Origin: Otatea glauca | Lineage: Eukaryota; Streptophyta; Magnoliopsida; Poales; Poaceae | DNA: 64,000 bases | Direction of reading: 5' to 3' | Assembly (NCBI GenBank): GCA_036346275.1 | Contig: CM070721.1 | Span: 49,377,869-49,441,868, forward strand | Part shown: positions 12,614-23,332 of the stretch, piece by piece | How positions within the stretch are numbered: position 1 is the stretch's first letter | Layout: the number at the start of each line of letters is the position of its first letter | Notes under the pieces: model-generated | What the model saw: the letters and a program-made list of their open reading frames with translations, nothing else | Database searches by the model: none | Told to the model about the DNA's origin: nothing | Position numbers and translations under genes: made by a program

Positions 12614-14059
12614 GGAGAACACATCTTGACTTAGAGGAGGATGGGGGAAGAAGAGCACCTTGGCATGTATCATTTGATCAAGCCTAAGGGCTAAAGAAGA
12701 ACATGATTCTCACCTTCTTTTACCGTCTTCTTTGCTCCAAGGGCAGCTTGCTCCCTCTTTATTTTTTTATAGCTTTCCTCTCAAGTGTTTTCTCTCCTCT
12801 AGCCTTTCCTTCCAAAAGTTCAGCCCCCTTTCTTTCTTACCTTCACCCCCTATTTATAGAGCAAAGATGAGAGGGAGGTTTGCTTCTTTGAGAGAGGTTA
12901 CAGCAACTCCCTTGTTGCTTTTCTTTTTACGCGAATTTTCTTTTCGTTGATGGGGTGGCTTAGGCGCTGATCGACACGGATTTGATGGATGTCATGCACA
13001 ACGTGCACTACTTGGATTGCATCTTTTCTTTCTTTGCGTCCCGATTCAGTCTTTGGTGTGGACACGCATGCATGACGTGCTTTTTTCCTTAGATATATTG
13101 ACCGCAAGTGGGCCATTATCATCTTTGACCAAGAAGCATGCATGCTGCCATGACACACATATTTCTTTTTACGTGGGAGAGATGCTATCCTGCATGCTTT
13201 GGCCGAAGCATAGACCATAGTCTATTCCTTCCTCATTAATTAGTGAAGAAAGTAATTACTACATGTAAGAGTTTTGATTCATTCTGTTGCCGCATGCACA
13301 GGTCATGCAAGAGATGGGCGTGCGTGGTGGTTTGCGCTAAAATTTCTTCTTTCTCTTTTTTTTTATTAGCTGACTTGGTCATTATTTATTTGTTAACCGG
13401 CCAATCAAGAAGCAAAATACTAATTGATGCATGCAACCTCTTGTTGACGTGGGCTAATGGACCATGCACAATCCTCTTTCTTAAGAACATGATTTAGCTT
13501 TTTGCATGAATACAGTTTATGCGCAATTTTTTTTCTTTTCTGTGGCATGGGAGAAGTGCTTTCACATATTTGGGCTAATATATGGGCTTTTCTAATTACT
13601 CTTGCTTAGTAATTAATCAGAAAGTTGTAAATCTCCGCACGCAACGCTGACCATGCATGCTGGCCAGTAAGCGGCTGATCTTGGTGTGGGCCTATATCAT
13701 GTTTTATTGCCACTGACAATTGTTTTATTAGAAATCACTTAATCCATATATGTACGCGTTGATGGTCATGACATTTTATTAAACATACTTCAATATTGAA
13801 GTACATCGGCCTCTTATTGCCAACAGGATAATGACCGCAGGAACTATTTTTCTAGTCATGTAGTTCACGTATATCATAGCGATTGTTATTTCAATATAAT
13901 TCACGCCCTTTAATCATTTTTTATGTTCTAACGGATTTTAGCTATCAGTGTATTCTATTCATTTTATGTTATTATTTATTTTTTTTATTTTAATCTCAGG
14001 ACAAAATCGTTGTCAACATACTCTTACTTGACTATTAATCGGTAGCGATCTCTAGCAAG
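12614..14059. other. Unassigned intergenic sequence
   Basis: AT-rich sequence without a recognisable gene. CATGCA-type motifs are frequent. The part after about 13990 may belong to the LTR fragment that follows; I could not fix its left edge. Confidence 0.4.
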
Positions 14060-14817
14060 ATGTGTCAACTCCTGAGTATATGTAAAGATCATATCGGACG
14101 AACATTAATAATGCTTAGTTATATGCATTTCCTTTTGCCTCATAATATCGGTCAAACTGCGCGAGTATGTGCCATTCTTGTTTAGTTAGCTCGGTTAGTC
14201 TTTCTCAATTATGTGGCTCGGAATCCTCGACTACGGCTAACTCTTTAACCGTGAGTGACATGACCATGTATTTCCGGAATCGACCATGTATTTCCGGAAT
14301 CAAACATGCCTCGCATAATGCTTCATGACAAACCCGAAAGCCACATTTATAACTACCCAATTACAAAATAGCGTTTGGCAACCCCTAAGTAAGTTATTAC
14401 ACATCTCAAGTATATGTGTCAACCTCAAGTCTAAGGATATAGCATGCACATTGTATATGAGACCAACTGATGACAAGTAAGATTACAACGTTCTCGTAGT
14501 GTCTCAAGGTGGGTCAATCCAACTCCATATTCTCTAACATGTGTCTATATTATTAATTTGATATCTCTATATCCATGACCCGAGAAACATGGTCATCAAC
14601 CAATACATATGCTAGTCTATTCATATGTGTACTCATATGTTTATCGACTAGGGATCACTTTAGAATAGTCATCACAAAGTCATATATAGAGTTTCACAAA
14701 TAAGTCACATACTTACTAATAAATAATAATAACATTATTCAAGGAACAAGATAATAAATCATGAACATAAGAACATATAATTATCTCTATGATTGCCTCT
14801 AGGGCATATCTCTAACA
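14060..14817 (-). repeat. Copia LTR fragment or solo LTR, left edge uncertain
   Basis: On the minus strand the sequence starts TGTTAGAGATATGCCC at 14817, followed by TAGAGGCAAT. This resembles the 5' end of the Angela/BARE-type Copia LTRs of grasses (TGTTGGAAATATGCCCTAGAGG from family knowledge). The similarity of style continues through TTGATGACCATGTTTC and beyond, but no opposite terminus, internal region or target duplication was found. It includes a 20-bp tandem duplication (gaccatgtatttccggaatc) at about 14261-14300. Confidence 0.6.
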
Positions 14818-15410
14818 AGCAACACCCTTGACAGCCCACGACAAGGTTGGTATGGGAAACCACTGTTTTCATGGTATCTGATGAGTGATGACGGCGTGGA
14901 TCAGTTGTGGTTCCTCACCTCATCGCCAGTGAGCCCGAGCAGCAGCCCAAGGTCTCCGGGAGCTCGCTCCGCCCATGAGTAATAGGGAAAACAAAATTCA
15001 GGAGGATTAGATGCGGTGGGTTTGCTTATTTCACCTTTTTTGATGGGTGAACTTAACCGTAGATTAGTGGGGGTTAAAAAGATTTGACCAGGTTAACACT
15101 CTAGCCCACATGTGTTTTGCAAAACCTCTAACCTACCTGCTTTTAACCCCAAACCATATACAACTTAAAAGACGCGTGGTGCTTCTAGGGGTTGATGTGA
15201 ACTATCTGACTACTCCGAATATTAAACCCACAAGAGTTCCGGCCTCCGTGGCCACGTCGATTTCGGACCGACGTGGCCGCTCGCCGCTGTGCCGCGTCGT
15301 GCGTGCCACTCGTCCGTTTGTACGGCTCGCTCGCCGTTGCATCATGTCACCAGTTTGCGCCCCGATTAGTGTGGCTTAAGTATTTTATCGCCATCCCTCT
15401 GAAGCAACAG
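14818..15410. other. Unassigned sequence
   Basis: No gene or element boundary seen. The last 170 bp become GC-rich (CCGTGGCCACGTCG near 15250) and may be a captured fragment or the start of the repeat region to the right. Confidence 0.35.
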
Positions 15411-15470
15411 TCGCGTGGCACAGTGGTAGCACTCCTCGCTGCGATGCCCAAGGAGTGGCTTCGAGTCCGT
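15411..15470 (+). ncRNA. tRNA-like pol III sequence (SINE head or tRNA relic)
   Basis: A box A match TGGCACAGTGG (15416-15426) is followed 30 bp later by a box B-like GGCTTCGAGTCC (15457-15468), a normal spacing for an internal pol III promoter. A 5-bp stem CTCCT/AGGAG falls where an anticodon stem would be, but with a 14-base loop. The D and acceptor stems pair poorly, so this is not a functional tRNA. A tRNA-derived SINE or tRNA pseudogene is most likely. Confidence 0.4.
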
Positions 15471-15539
15471 CCGCCCCCGTGTGCACGTTGCCCCGCTCGG
15501 TTTTTTGAAGCGCAACGCGTGGCGTGGCCTCGTGGCGCA

Positions 15540-16145
15540 GGGTTTTTGGCGAAAAGGTCCCCAAAAATCTACAAAATTACATACGGATCCTTTTTTGCGA
15601 AAAGACCCCAAAAATACAAATTTTGTTTCCAAAATTACATCCAGGGCCCTTTCTTTGCGGGAAGGCCCCCGATAGTTCGCTTTTTTGCGGAAAGGGCCCC
15701 AAAAAATCCAAAATTTTTCACAGATATTTCCGAAATTACATCTATATCCCATTTTTCACGTGAAAGCCCCTGAAAATTTCAAAAAAAATTCCAGCACGAC
15801 ACATGAAGCCGGATTTTTTTTGTGGACCGACACAGGAACACGTTGCTAAAATTATAAAAATTTCTCAAAATTACACCCAGATCCCTTTCTTCGCAAGATG
15901 GCCCCCGAAGATTTCTTTTTTCGCGGAAAGTCCCCCAAAAATTACAAAATTTGTCCCAAAAAATCCCGAAATTACATCCATGTCCCCTTTTTCAGCATGA
16001 AAGCCCCCCAAAAAAATCCGAAATTTGTTTTTTTCCATACGATGAAATTTATCCCAAAAAAACCGAAATTACATCCATGTCCCCTTTTCAGCGGGAAAGC
16101 ACAAAAAAAATCCAAAATTTATTTTTTTTCCCGTGCGATGCATGA
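15540..16145. repeat. Degenerate repeat tract, units of about 65-110 bp
   Basis: The phrase AAATTACATCCA(T/G)GTCCC followed by TTTTTGCGG(A/G)AAG and a run of C then A recurs about six times with drift (near 15570, 15640, 15735, 15870, 15970 and 16065). All copies face the same way. Open frames here arise from the repeat composition and are not genes. Confidence 0.7.
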
Positions 16146-16981
16146 AACCAAATTTTTTTCCAAACCCACACGGGCACACGTTACGACTGGCGCGACATGT
16201 GCTGCTGCGTCTACGCATCTAGTTATCTAAGCCCAACTCAGCAAGCAAGATAACCGGTGTGGCACCATGTTGTGTGGCTAAAAGTCTGTTTTTTCCCGCT
16301 TTAATTAAATATTTGGTTTGGATTTTCGTGGATTCAATCTCGTGAACCATCGGTTGCTGAGTTTAAATATAGCTAGGATAATTGACCAAACGTACTCCTT
16401 CTCTCTTAAAAGAACAGCCAATATTGATCGAATATGGACTTTTTGCATGCAGCTGCATCTGGAGTACTGTACGGATTTGGCCCCTAGCTTTTTTGTTGAG
16501 AATCTAGCCTCCCACAAACACATTTACAAAAATAGCCCCTTCCACCACTGCCGAAGGCACGGCAGACGACGGGCGGGTCTTTTTTGCAAAAATACCCGTG
16601 GAAGGATCTATCCGCGATTTCGGGATTTCTGAGGGGATTTTCGCAAAAAATGAGCTGGAGTCTTCCCCTACACTCAAAATATACTATATGTATACCTTAT
16701 ATCATAGGTGGAGACATTGTCGGCCTTTGGGCTGTGCCACGTAACCCCTTTTGCGAGAAGCCCCTTCGTAAAGTTCAAAATTATGTTCGGATCCTTCGGT
16801 CGGTTTTTTAACAAAATAGACCCGGATTTTTTTTGAAATTACGTTTAGGTCCCTCAGCAGTTTACGTTCAGGTCCTCCTGCTAATTTTTAGCGAAACGGA
16901 TCCCAAAAAAAATAAAATTACGTTTAGGTACCTCTGCAGTTTACGTTCAACTCCTCTTTATGGTTTTTAGCGAACTGGACT
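16146..16981. other. Unassigned sequence between repeat tracts
   Basis: No gene recognised. From about 16740 the phrases AAATTACGTTTAGGTCCCT and TTTACGTTCA repeat, so the repeat-rich composition resumes before the 137-bp array. Confidence 0.4.
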
Positions 16982-17390
16982 AAAAAAACAAAAAATACGT
17001 CCGCGATTTTCTAAAAAAAAATAAAACATAGATTCGCCGAAGTTTATAGCAATTCACAGATTCGCCGGTAGGTCCTAGCGACCCATTTTTTAAAAACAAA
17101 TACACGAAAACCGAAATAGAAAAAACAAAAAATACGTTCGCGGTTTTCTCAAAAAAATAAAACACAGATTCGCCGAAGGTTTATAGCAATTCACAAATTC
17201 GCCGGTAGGTCCTAGCGACACATTTTTTTAAAAAAAAATACGAAAACCAAAATAAAAAAAACATAAATACCTCTGTAGTTTTCTCCAAGAAAAAAGCACA
17301 GATTCACTGAAGGTTTATAGCAGTTCACATATTTGCCGACGGGTCTTAGCGATAATTTTTTTAGAAAAAAAACAGGATTTTGCATGGCAC
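16982..17390. repeat. 137-bp tandem repeat, 3 diverged copies
   Basis: Units start with AAAAAACAAAAAATACG at about 16982, 17120 and 17256. Each contains ATTCGCCGAAG, TTTATAGCA(A/G)TTCACA and GGTCCTAGCGA. The third unit is the most diverged. Confidence 0.8.
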
Positions 17391-17531
17391 AGCATCGTAT
17401 GACCGAATTTCCCTAATTTCTCACGTCGCAGCGTCATGCGTCGAAATTTCGCACGACACAGCGTAGCGCGTGATCATGGCTAGTAGGTATAATATATTGT
17501 ATATTTGTGATACATTCCCGTTAGTGACAGC

Positions 17532-18684
17532 CAGTGGCGGAGCCAGAATTCTGTCAAGCCTCGGGCCGAAAACTAAGCGGCAATAACTAACACAGGCATT
17601 CACTGCCATTTGACAACTACCATAGTAATATTTGGTTCTTCACAATTCACAATCTAGCGATTCAGTGTATAACCAAAGCTATTAAGCTACCATTCACAAT
17701 TCAGTGCATAACCAAAGCTACCAAAGCTACCATTCACAATTCACATAGCCAGACAGCCATTCACATTCACAATTCACAAAGGATGAAAGGAACAAAAAAT
17801 CATTACCTTGCAGTTCAGCACAATCCACTATTCCACTGATAGCACTCGTGAGCTCAAAGATCGAGCGCTTTGTGCCTTGTCTTCTTCTCATTGCGCACAT
17901 GCTCCAACACCTGCATTATGCCATAATCCAACATTAAACACTTCAAAGGGAATCTAGAGCTTCTTTTTTATAAGACATACTGCAGAAAGAGACATACACT
18001 ATAGATTGTGATTTCTCTATGGGATTATCTGATTCGGAGACGATAGTGGGCATTGGGCAATGGTCGAAGCCGAACCGGAGGCGAGCTGGCGAGGCACCTG
18101 CGCGGTTGGCCCTTGCGGGCTTGCGGCTCTTGGTCGGCGGGCAGGCCGAGGGCGGTAGCCGACGGGCGAGGGTCAAGCAAAGAACCACGGCGGGCGGCGT
18201 GGCGGATCGTGAACTGCGGAGGCGTGGAGCCGCCGGGTCACCGGGCTTGTGGCCGGGGAGGGACCAGCGGAGGCGCGGTGCCGGGGCAGGATGAGCTTCA
18301 TTGGATCTGCGGGGCTGGGGCAAGAGCGGCGGCCGGAGAGCGCAGATTAGAAGCGGCGATGGCGCGGCGGCCGACGGCGGGCCACGGCGTAGCGGCGGCC
18401 GACGACGGACCTCAGCTCGGGCGAGAGCGGTGGCGGCGGCTGTGACCTCATCTCGTTCGCTCGGGCGTGGGGTGCGCGACTGGCGTGATGGCTAGGGCGT
18501 GTGCAGTGGTGAGCAGATTGAGGCACTAAGTTCTTTAGTGACTGGGATTAGGCTCATGGGCCTGGATGACGAGTCCATAGTATCTGGCCTTGGGCCCAAA
18601 TCACATGTAAACAATATTTACACTACTATTTGGGCTAGACGTCGGGTTCGGGCCTCAATGGCCCGAGGCCTAGCTCCGCCCCCG
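17532..18684. mobile_element. Non-autonomous hAT element, Tip100-type ends
   Basis: The left end is CAGTGGCGGAGCC and the right end, read inwards, is CGGGGGCGGAGCT. Both continue inwards to CCTCGGGCC. The flanks GTGACAGC (17524-17531 and 18685-18692) form a perfect 8-bp duplication, as expected for hAT. Tip100 elements start CAGGGGCGGAG. The left half is AT-rich with repeated ATTCACAATTCA strings. The right half (18040-18500) is very GC-rich and looks like a captured fragment or GC-rich subterminal region. No transposase is present. Confidence 0.8.
18040..18500. other. GC-rich cargo within the hAT element
   Basis: A sharp GC rise inside an otherwise AT-rich element. Both strands stay open for 90-130 codons, but the products are Arg/Ala/Gly-rich with no domain I recognise, so the frames probably reflect composition. 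It may derive from a host gene 5' region. Confidence 0.35.
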
Positions 18685-18776
18685 GTGACAGCCACTACTG
18701 CAGTTCCGGTATACATTGTCATCTCCGCATGCCCGCGAGAGAGCCAGACAAGCCATGTCACTGCATGTTGTGTTCG

Positions 18777-18784
18777 GTCAAACC
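18777..18784 (-). promoter_or_regulatory. Possible W-box upstream of the DUF4228 gene
   Basis: GGTCAAAC on the plus strand contains TTGACC on the other. WRKY factors bind TTGAC(C/T). DUF4228 genes are often stress- or pathogen-responsive, so this is plausible, but one short motif is weak evidence. Confidence 0.25.
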
Positions 18785-18975
18785 ATCCTGACTTTGGTAA
18801 CCTCAAAACCTCCTTGTAATTATCGTTAGCTATGCACAACTTTGGAGCCCAATATGCAGTGCCAAGAACAAAAGCACAAATGGCAACAACAATGGCGTCT
18901 TGGCATCTTGCGCCATCCACCAACACACACTCCTAGGGTAGATAAGCCAAGAAAAGCCCACCACCTGCCTATCCA

Positions 18976-18985
18976 TATATAAAAA
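18976..18985 (+). promoter_or_regulatory. TATA box of the DUF4228 gene
   Basis: TATATAAAAA lies 38-47 bp before the ATG at 19023, which implies a very short 5' leader. Confidence 0.6.
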
Positions 18986-19022
18986 GCATTGGCTTCTTGG
19001 CGTACGTGAGCTAGTCGTGGCC

Positions 19023-19616
19023 ATGGCGTCCTGGTTCTGCTCCAAGAACACGGCGAGTAGCCAGTTCGTCAAGCTGGTGTTCCCCGGCGGCCACGTCGAA
19101 CTGCTGGACCGGCCGGTGGTGGCGGCGGAGGTGATGATGCAGCACCCGCGGTTCTGCGTGGCTCGCCCCGACGTGTTCCGGGAGCCCGCCGGCGCGGTCG
19201 CCGCGCCGGACACCGTGCTCCAGCTCGGGCACAAGTACTACGTCGTGCCCAAGAGCACCGTGCGGAGGCTGCAGAAGTACTCCTCCCACGGCAGCGGCAG
19301 GAGCGGCGGGGGCGTGTCGCTGAAGAGGCACCTCGCTAGCTCCGGCGGCCACGAGAAGGGCTACAAGGTAGGGCGCAAGAATTGGCTCACTTGCTTGGTG
19401 GGCGGCGAAGCAAAGGCGCAGTGGCCTGAGGAAGGCGTCAGCCTTGGCGGTAAAGCTGAGACGGTCAGTGATGTTGACGTGAAGGAGACCAAGGAGAGCG
19501 AGAAGGCGGCTCTGAACGGTGGGTCGCCGGGGCGGCGGCGGCGGCGGCTCGCCTCGCCGGGGAACTCGGCATCCTATTCCTGGCAGCCTAGCCTTAACAG
19601 CATAACTGAAGAGTAG
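19023..19616 (+). CDS. DUF4228 (PADRE) domain protein
   Basis: A single-exon gene of 197 codons from ATG at 19023 to TAG at 19616; the context GTGGCCATGGCG is a good plant start. The N-terminal 85 residues match the DUF4228/PADRE family: FVKLVFPGGHVELLDRP, AAEVMMQHPRFCVARPDVF, and a LGHKYYVVPKSTVRRLQ segment typical of these proteins. The C-terminus is low-complexity and basic (SPGRRRRRLASPG). Codon use is strongly GC3-rich, as in many grass genes, and there is no disruption. A TATA box lies about 40 bp upstream. The family is small, plant-specific, often stress-induced, and of unknown biochemical role. It is the only clearly intact ordinary host gene in the window. The complementary strand is also open, which is a GC3 shadow. 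Confidence 0.92.
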   Translation: MASWFCSKNTASSQFVKLVFPGGHVELLDRPVVAAEVMMQHPRFCVARPDVFREPAGAVAAPDTVLQLGHKYYVVPKSTVRRLQKYSSHGSGRSGGGVSLKRHLASSGGHEKGYKVGRKNWLTCLVGGEAKAQWPEEGVSLGGKAETVSDVDVKETKESEKAALNGGSPGRRRRRLASPGNSASYSWQPSLNSITEE

Positions 19617-20350
19617 CCATGCATGTCTATGCATGTCATGAGTGAATCTTGTGTCTAAACTTGCATGCATGTAGTCAACGGAGATAGTACATTAGAGTGT
19701 TGCCCCTTCTCTTCTTTGTCCAGCTAGGATGCAGATGCTCAGCCACTAGCATTTTGTAAGAGCAAGCACAATAATAAAGCCTACTACTTACTCTATTTCT
19801 CATCTATATTATTTAGAGTAAGCAATAAAGTCAGTTTGTACAATAATTATTTCTAAAGAAACACTGAAGCATTTAATTTGGGCATTCAACACTAACTTCA
19901 TCTTTGTGGCTATTAGTAAAACACTAACTTCAACACTAACAGTCGCTCGCGCCGGCTCTAACACCAGCTTTTAGCTGGCGATAGCACATATTTTTTTTCG
20001 TACGATGCTGGCTACTAAATAAGATCTGATTCTCTTCTCTCTTTTCTCTTCTCTTTCCTCACTCTTACACATTGTAGATGCCCTAAGGCCTTGAGATTTA
20101 TTTGGGGCCTAGCTTGTCAAGTCCTAAATTGCGTCTATTCACTCTTCAGACAATCAATTACTCTTGATTTAAGTTCAGACTTAAAAATACTCTTACTGTT
20201 CAATGCTGCTATCGACCATGGACCAAGTGAACTTTGGAACAACATGTCCTAAAGAGTAATCATTATTCCCTTGCAGTATTATGCCAAGTTCTGAAGAAGG
20301 GCACATGCGTAACTGAAATGGACAACTTCTGTCTATCCATGTATCTTCTA
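19617..20350. other. 3' flank of the DUF4228 gene, possible MITE
   Basis: Just after the stop, CATGCATG-like RY motifs appear at about 19618, 19629 and 19661. From about 19757 the sequence GAGCAAGCACAATAATAAAGC resembles ends of common grass MITEs, with a CT-rich stretch and TTGTAGATGCCCTAAGG near 20090, but I could not pair the ends. Possible AATAAA-type polyadenylation signals lie near 19772 and 19825. Confidence 0.35.
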
Positions 20351-20597
20351 TCTATATTAATTAAACACTCTGAGAAAGATCCTACATTAATCAGAAAGAT
20401 TTAGCCACATATATAGTGGATCCAAATTATAATAGCTCAAATTAAAATGAAGAGTCCACATCAAATACACTAAATCTATACTAGTTAGACACTCCGAAGA
20501 ATCTCCCACGTTAACCGGAAAGATCTAGCCATCTATTGGTAGACCCAAGTTATAATAGCTCAGATTAAAAAGAAGAGTCCATATCAAAAACACCAAA
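20351..20597 (+). repeat. Duplicated 5' end of the Helitron, two copies of about 123 bp
   Basis: Copies start at 20351 (TCTATATTAATTAAACACTC) and 20475 (TCTATACTAGTTAGACACTC). Both continue through AAGATC(C/T), AGAAAGAT(T/C)TAGCCA, TATAATAGCTCA and GAAGAGTCCA(C/T)ATCAAA. They differ at roughly one position in five. Confidence 0.75.
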
Positions 20598-21614
20598 TTA
20601 AAGGAAATTACGAGTAATAAAAGATAAATTAGAAATTTGATTTCCATATGACTTCCAAAGTAATATCTATAAATAACTTGAATTCAGAATAATAATTAAA
20701 TAAAAATTAGCAACTAGAAGAAAGAGTCTTGTCAAGTACAATTAATCCAAATTAACTAAAATTCAAAATAAAAATAAAAATTAGAAATATAATTACCATA
20801 CAAATTCAAAAGTAAAATTCAAAGTAATAATAAAGAAAATAGATATTGGATTTTAGTATGATTTCCAGCATAAAACTGAAAACAAATCCGCACCAAGTAT
20901 GATAAAAAATGAAAATTCAGAACAAAAATTAAAAATATGATTATATATTTAATTTGTATGCGAATTCAAAACCTCAATTCCAAGAATAAATATAAAGTAC
21001 AATCCGAATTAATGAAAATTCGGGATAAAAATAGAAAAATAGAAATTTGTTTTCCATACTAATTCCAAGGTAAAATAAAAAAAAATAAAAACAAGTAAAA
21101 ATTAAATGAAAATTAGCATTTGGACTATATATTACAACTAAAACTAACAAAAATACACAGCAAGCACAATAAAAAAATATGCAAATTCGGAATAAAAATA
21201 TAAGAACAATAAGATATTTGATATGTGTATGAATTCCCATGTAAAATGAATTTTTTTTACTAATTTCCATATAATAACTAAATGATAATTAGAAATTTGT
21301 TTTTATTATATATTTTGAATCCCACAAACATGCAAATTCAGAATAAAATTAAAATAAGATTATAAATTTAATTTGAATAAATATATATTAGGAATAAAAA
21401 TTAGATTAAGTAAAAGATCTATGTTCTCGGGCATTGGTGATTAAAGTTGGAATCAAAATTATATTGACTTTAATTTCCTCTCTATAATTTTATATTAAGT
21501 ACTATTTTCATAATCTAAGTTTTGTACCTAATTACTTTATATTTTGATATAGGGATTAAATACTTTATCGAAGAAGCTAGCATGTACAAATGCGTTGCCG
21601 ACTGGTATAACTAA
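20351..21614 (+). mobile_element. Probable non-autonomous Helitron, AT-rich
   Basis: The 5' end TCTATATTAATTAAA follows an A (20350) and the 3' end is CTAA followed by T (21615), fitting Helitron insertion between A and T with 5'-TC and CTRR-3' ends. A short imperfect stem (GTTGCC/GGTATAAC) precedes the CTAA. The interior is AT-rich with recurring AAAATTAGAAAT and TTTCCATA strings and no Rep/helicase sequence. A second 5'-like end lies at 20475. The call rests on short motifs, so it is tentative. Confidence 0.5.
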
Positions 21615-22141
21615 TCCCACTTGGCTCCCCGAGTCTGAGCCGTTTTTTCCCCCCTCCTATAGCTCATATTATTCCACATAACTTCTCTTCTTCTGTAAGA
21701 TTATTGCAGATGATAGACAGAAGTGAAGCCTCATCCTACCCGCCATCACTCGATCTGCTTCCCCAACCTCAGCGAACTCCCGAATGTCAATCTCGATTGA
21801 AAAGTAGGAGTAACACAGGAGCTCACCAGCATCAACCCTCTAGAGAGCACGGAGCTAAGGGAGCAGAAAGTTGTGGTGGATTTGAGCAGGCTCAGTAATA
21901 AGGTTACAAATTTCGTTTTCGGATCATATCTTGGAGGTGGCCGAGCTAAATTTTAAAAATCAAATTTAAAATCTAGTATTTTTTAGGTCGGTAAAACCAA
22001 AATTTCGGCAAAATCATAGAAATTTTGGCCCTTTTCAACCCCATGTGAAATGATCTCCCGAGGCTAGAAAAAATTAGGGAAAATATGAAAAAAATCATGC
22101 AAGTATTTATCTACATTTTCTATCTATTTGAATGCAAAATA
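21615..22141. other. Unassigned sequence
   Basis: A short open stretch at 21704-21898 has no recognisable domain. The rest is AT-rich. Phrases such as AAAATTTCGGCAAAATC near 21990 resemble a repeat also seen near 29820. Confidence 0.3.
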
Positions 22142-22144
22142 CTA

Positions 22145-22426
22145 GGGCTTGTTTGGGGGAGCCGTAGCTTTTTTGAAAAGCTATTTTTTGACTTTCTGGG
22201 CTGAAAAACGGTTGTAGCTTTTTATAAGAGACCGTTTGACAAATAGCTAATTTCTCTTAGCAACAAGCTGCAAAAATAGGTCTAGCCAGGGCAGCTTTTA
22301 GCTTGTGTCTTTTGTTAGTTATATATGATTTTCAGCTTATGCTAAAAGCCGCTTAAAAGCTGAACTGTTTGGGGGGTTTATTGGCTTTTTAGAAGCTAAA
22401 GTTAGCTTTAAGCCCTCCAAACACGA
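22145..22426. mobile_element. Tourist-like MITE, copy 1
   Basis: A 282-bp element with ends GGGCTTGTTTGG and CCAAACACGA, flanked by CTA at 22142-22144 and 22427-22429. The interior is made of AAAAGCTA / TAGCTTTT inverted motifs. It is clearly homologous over its whole length to 55270-55554. Confidence 0.8.
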
Positions 22427-22429
22427 CTA

Positions 22430-23102
22430 AAATATTTGCACATAAAATACTAGTTGAAACCTTATTGCTATTGATTAATCAATCTCCTGTGTTTTGGAAG
22501 GCTTGAGCTTGGGCGCAGGATGAGTAGTAGCTAGGTGATGTGATTACACTGTCGTTTTTCATTGACGCATTGATCAGTTAATGTCATGAATGTATTTGGA
22601 TAGCATGTAGCAGTAGTAGCATATTGTCCGGTGTTGTTTTTCTTTTGTAAGGTTTATCTTCAGTTGAGGCATTGAGGGTATTAGCATTGGTTACCTTCTC
22701 ACTGACCCGTGGTTTATTAATGATGAATTGATGATGATAATGATGGTTGCACTAGTTTTCATCTGCTCTTTCCTATCGTTTTTGAGGGAATAAAACCTGA
22801 AGATGATCGATTTCGTAGGGTTGAGTATATATTGGCCAGTCTCTCTACAATGCAGGGTAGTGTAGTCTAAGAATCTAATCTTCCTTACTGACTTCTCTTT
22901 GATGGAAAATTTGTGATCACTTCGATAGAAATAACTCGAAATCTCACAAAAAATACACCAAAATCACACCGAAATACATTCTCAACTATATTTGTTCAAT
23001 GATCATCACATGGGAAATGTTTCCACACGATTTTCTCTAGATAGAAAAGCAACTTTTTAGACCGGACTGATCCAAAGTTCTAACCAATATTACCAACATC
23101 TT
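22430..23102. other. Unassigned sequence left of CACTA-1
   Basis: No gene, repeat boundary or regulatory feature recognised. Confidence 0.3.
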
Positions 23103-23105
23103 TCT

Positions 23106-23290
23106 CACTACTACAGAAAAGACTATATTAGACGCCTCATCACAAACAGTTTTTAAAAACCGTCTATATTAAATCTATTCACAGATAGTTTTCAAACGTG
23201 ACCGTCTAATTTACTGGATTTATAGACGGTTTATACAATGAACTGGATATGTAGATATCATATACGGTTTATAATAAAAAACGTATCTGA
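23106..23290. repeat. Left terminal and subterminal repeats of CACTA-1
   Basis: The TIR is followed by degenerate copies of a (C)ACA(G/A)A(C/T)(A/G)GTTTT motif in both orientations. These are the expected binding sites for the regulatory TNPA-type protein. Confidence 0.8.
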
Positions 23291-23332
23291 TAACTGGAGT
23301 AGTAGACTGGCGTAGCGGAAGTGCGGTGGACC

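Noticed and set aside
15411..15470. A functional tRNA gene
   Set aside because: D and acceptor stems do not pair and the anticodon loop would be 14 bases.
15273..16230. Several plus-strand frames of 60-166 codons
   Set aside because: They are produced by the degenerate A/C-rich repeat units (recurrent PKI, FFAK, PKNPK words), not by a gene.
18053..18445. Plus-strand 130-codon frame in the hAT cargo
   Set aside because: Both strands are open because stop codons are rare in very GC-rich DNA. No family resemblance or intact start context.
19011..19670. A 219-codon frame antisense to the DUF4228 gene
   Set aside because: It is the GC3 shadow of the sense gene; its translation is Arg/Pro/Ala/His-rich and has no domain.
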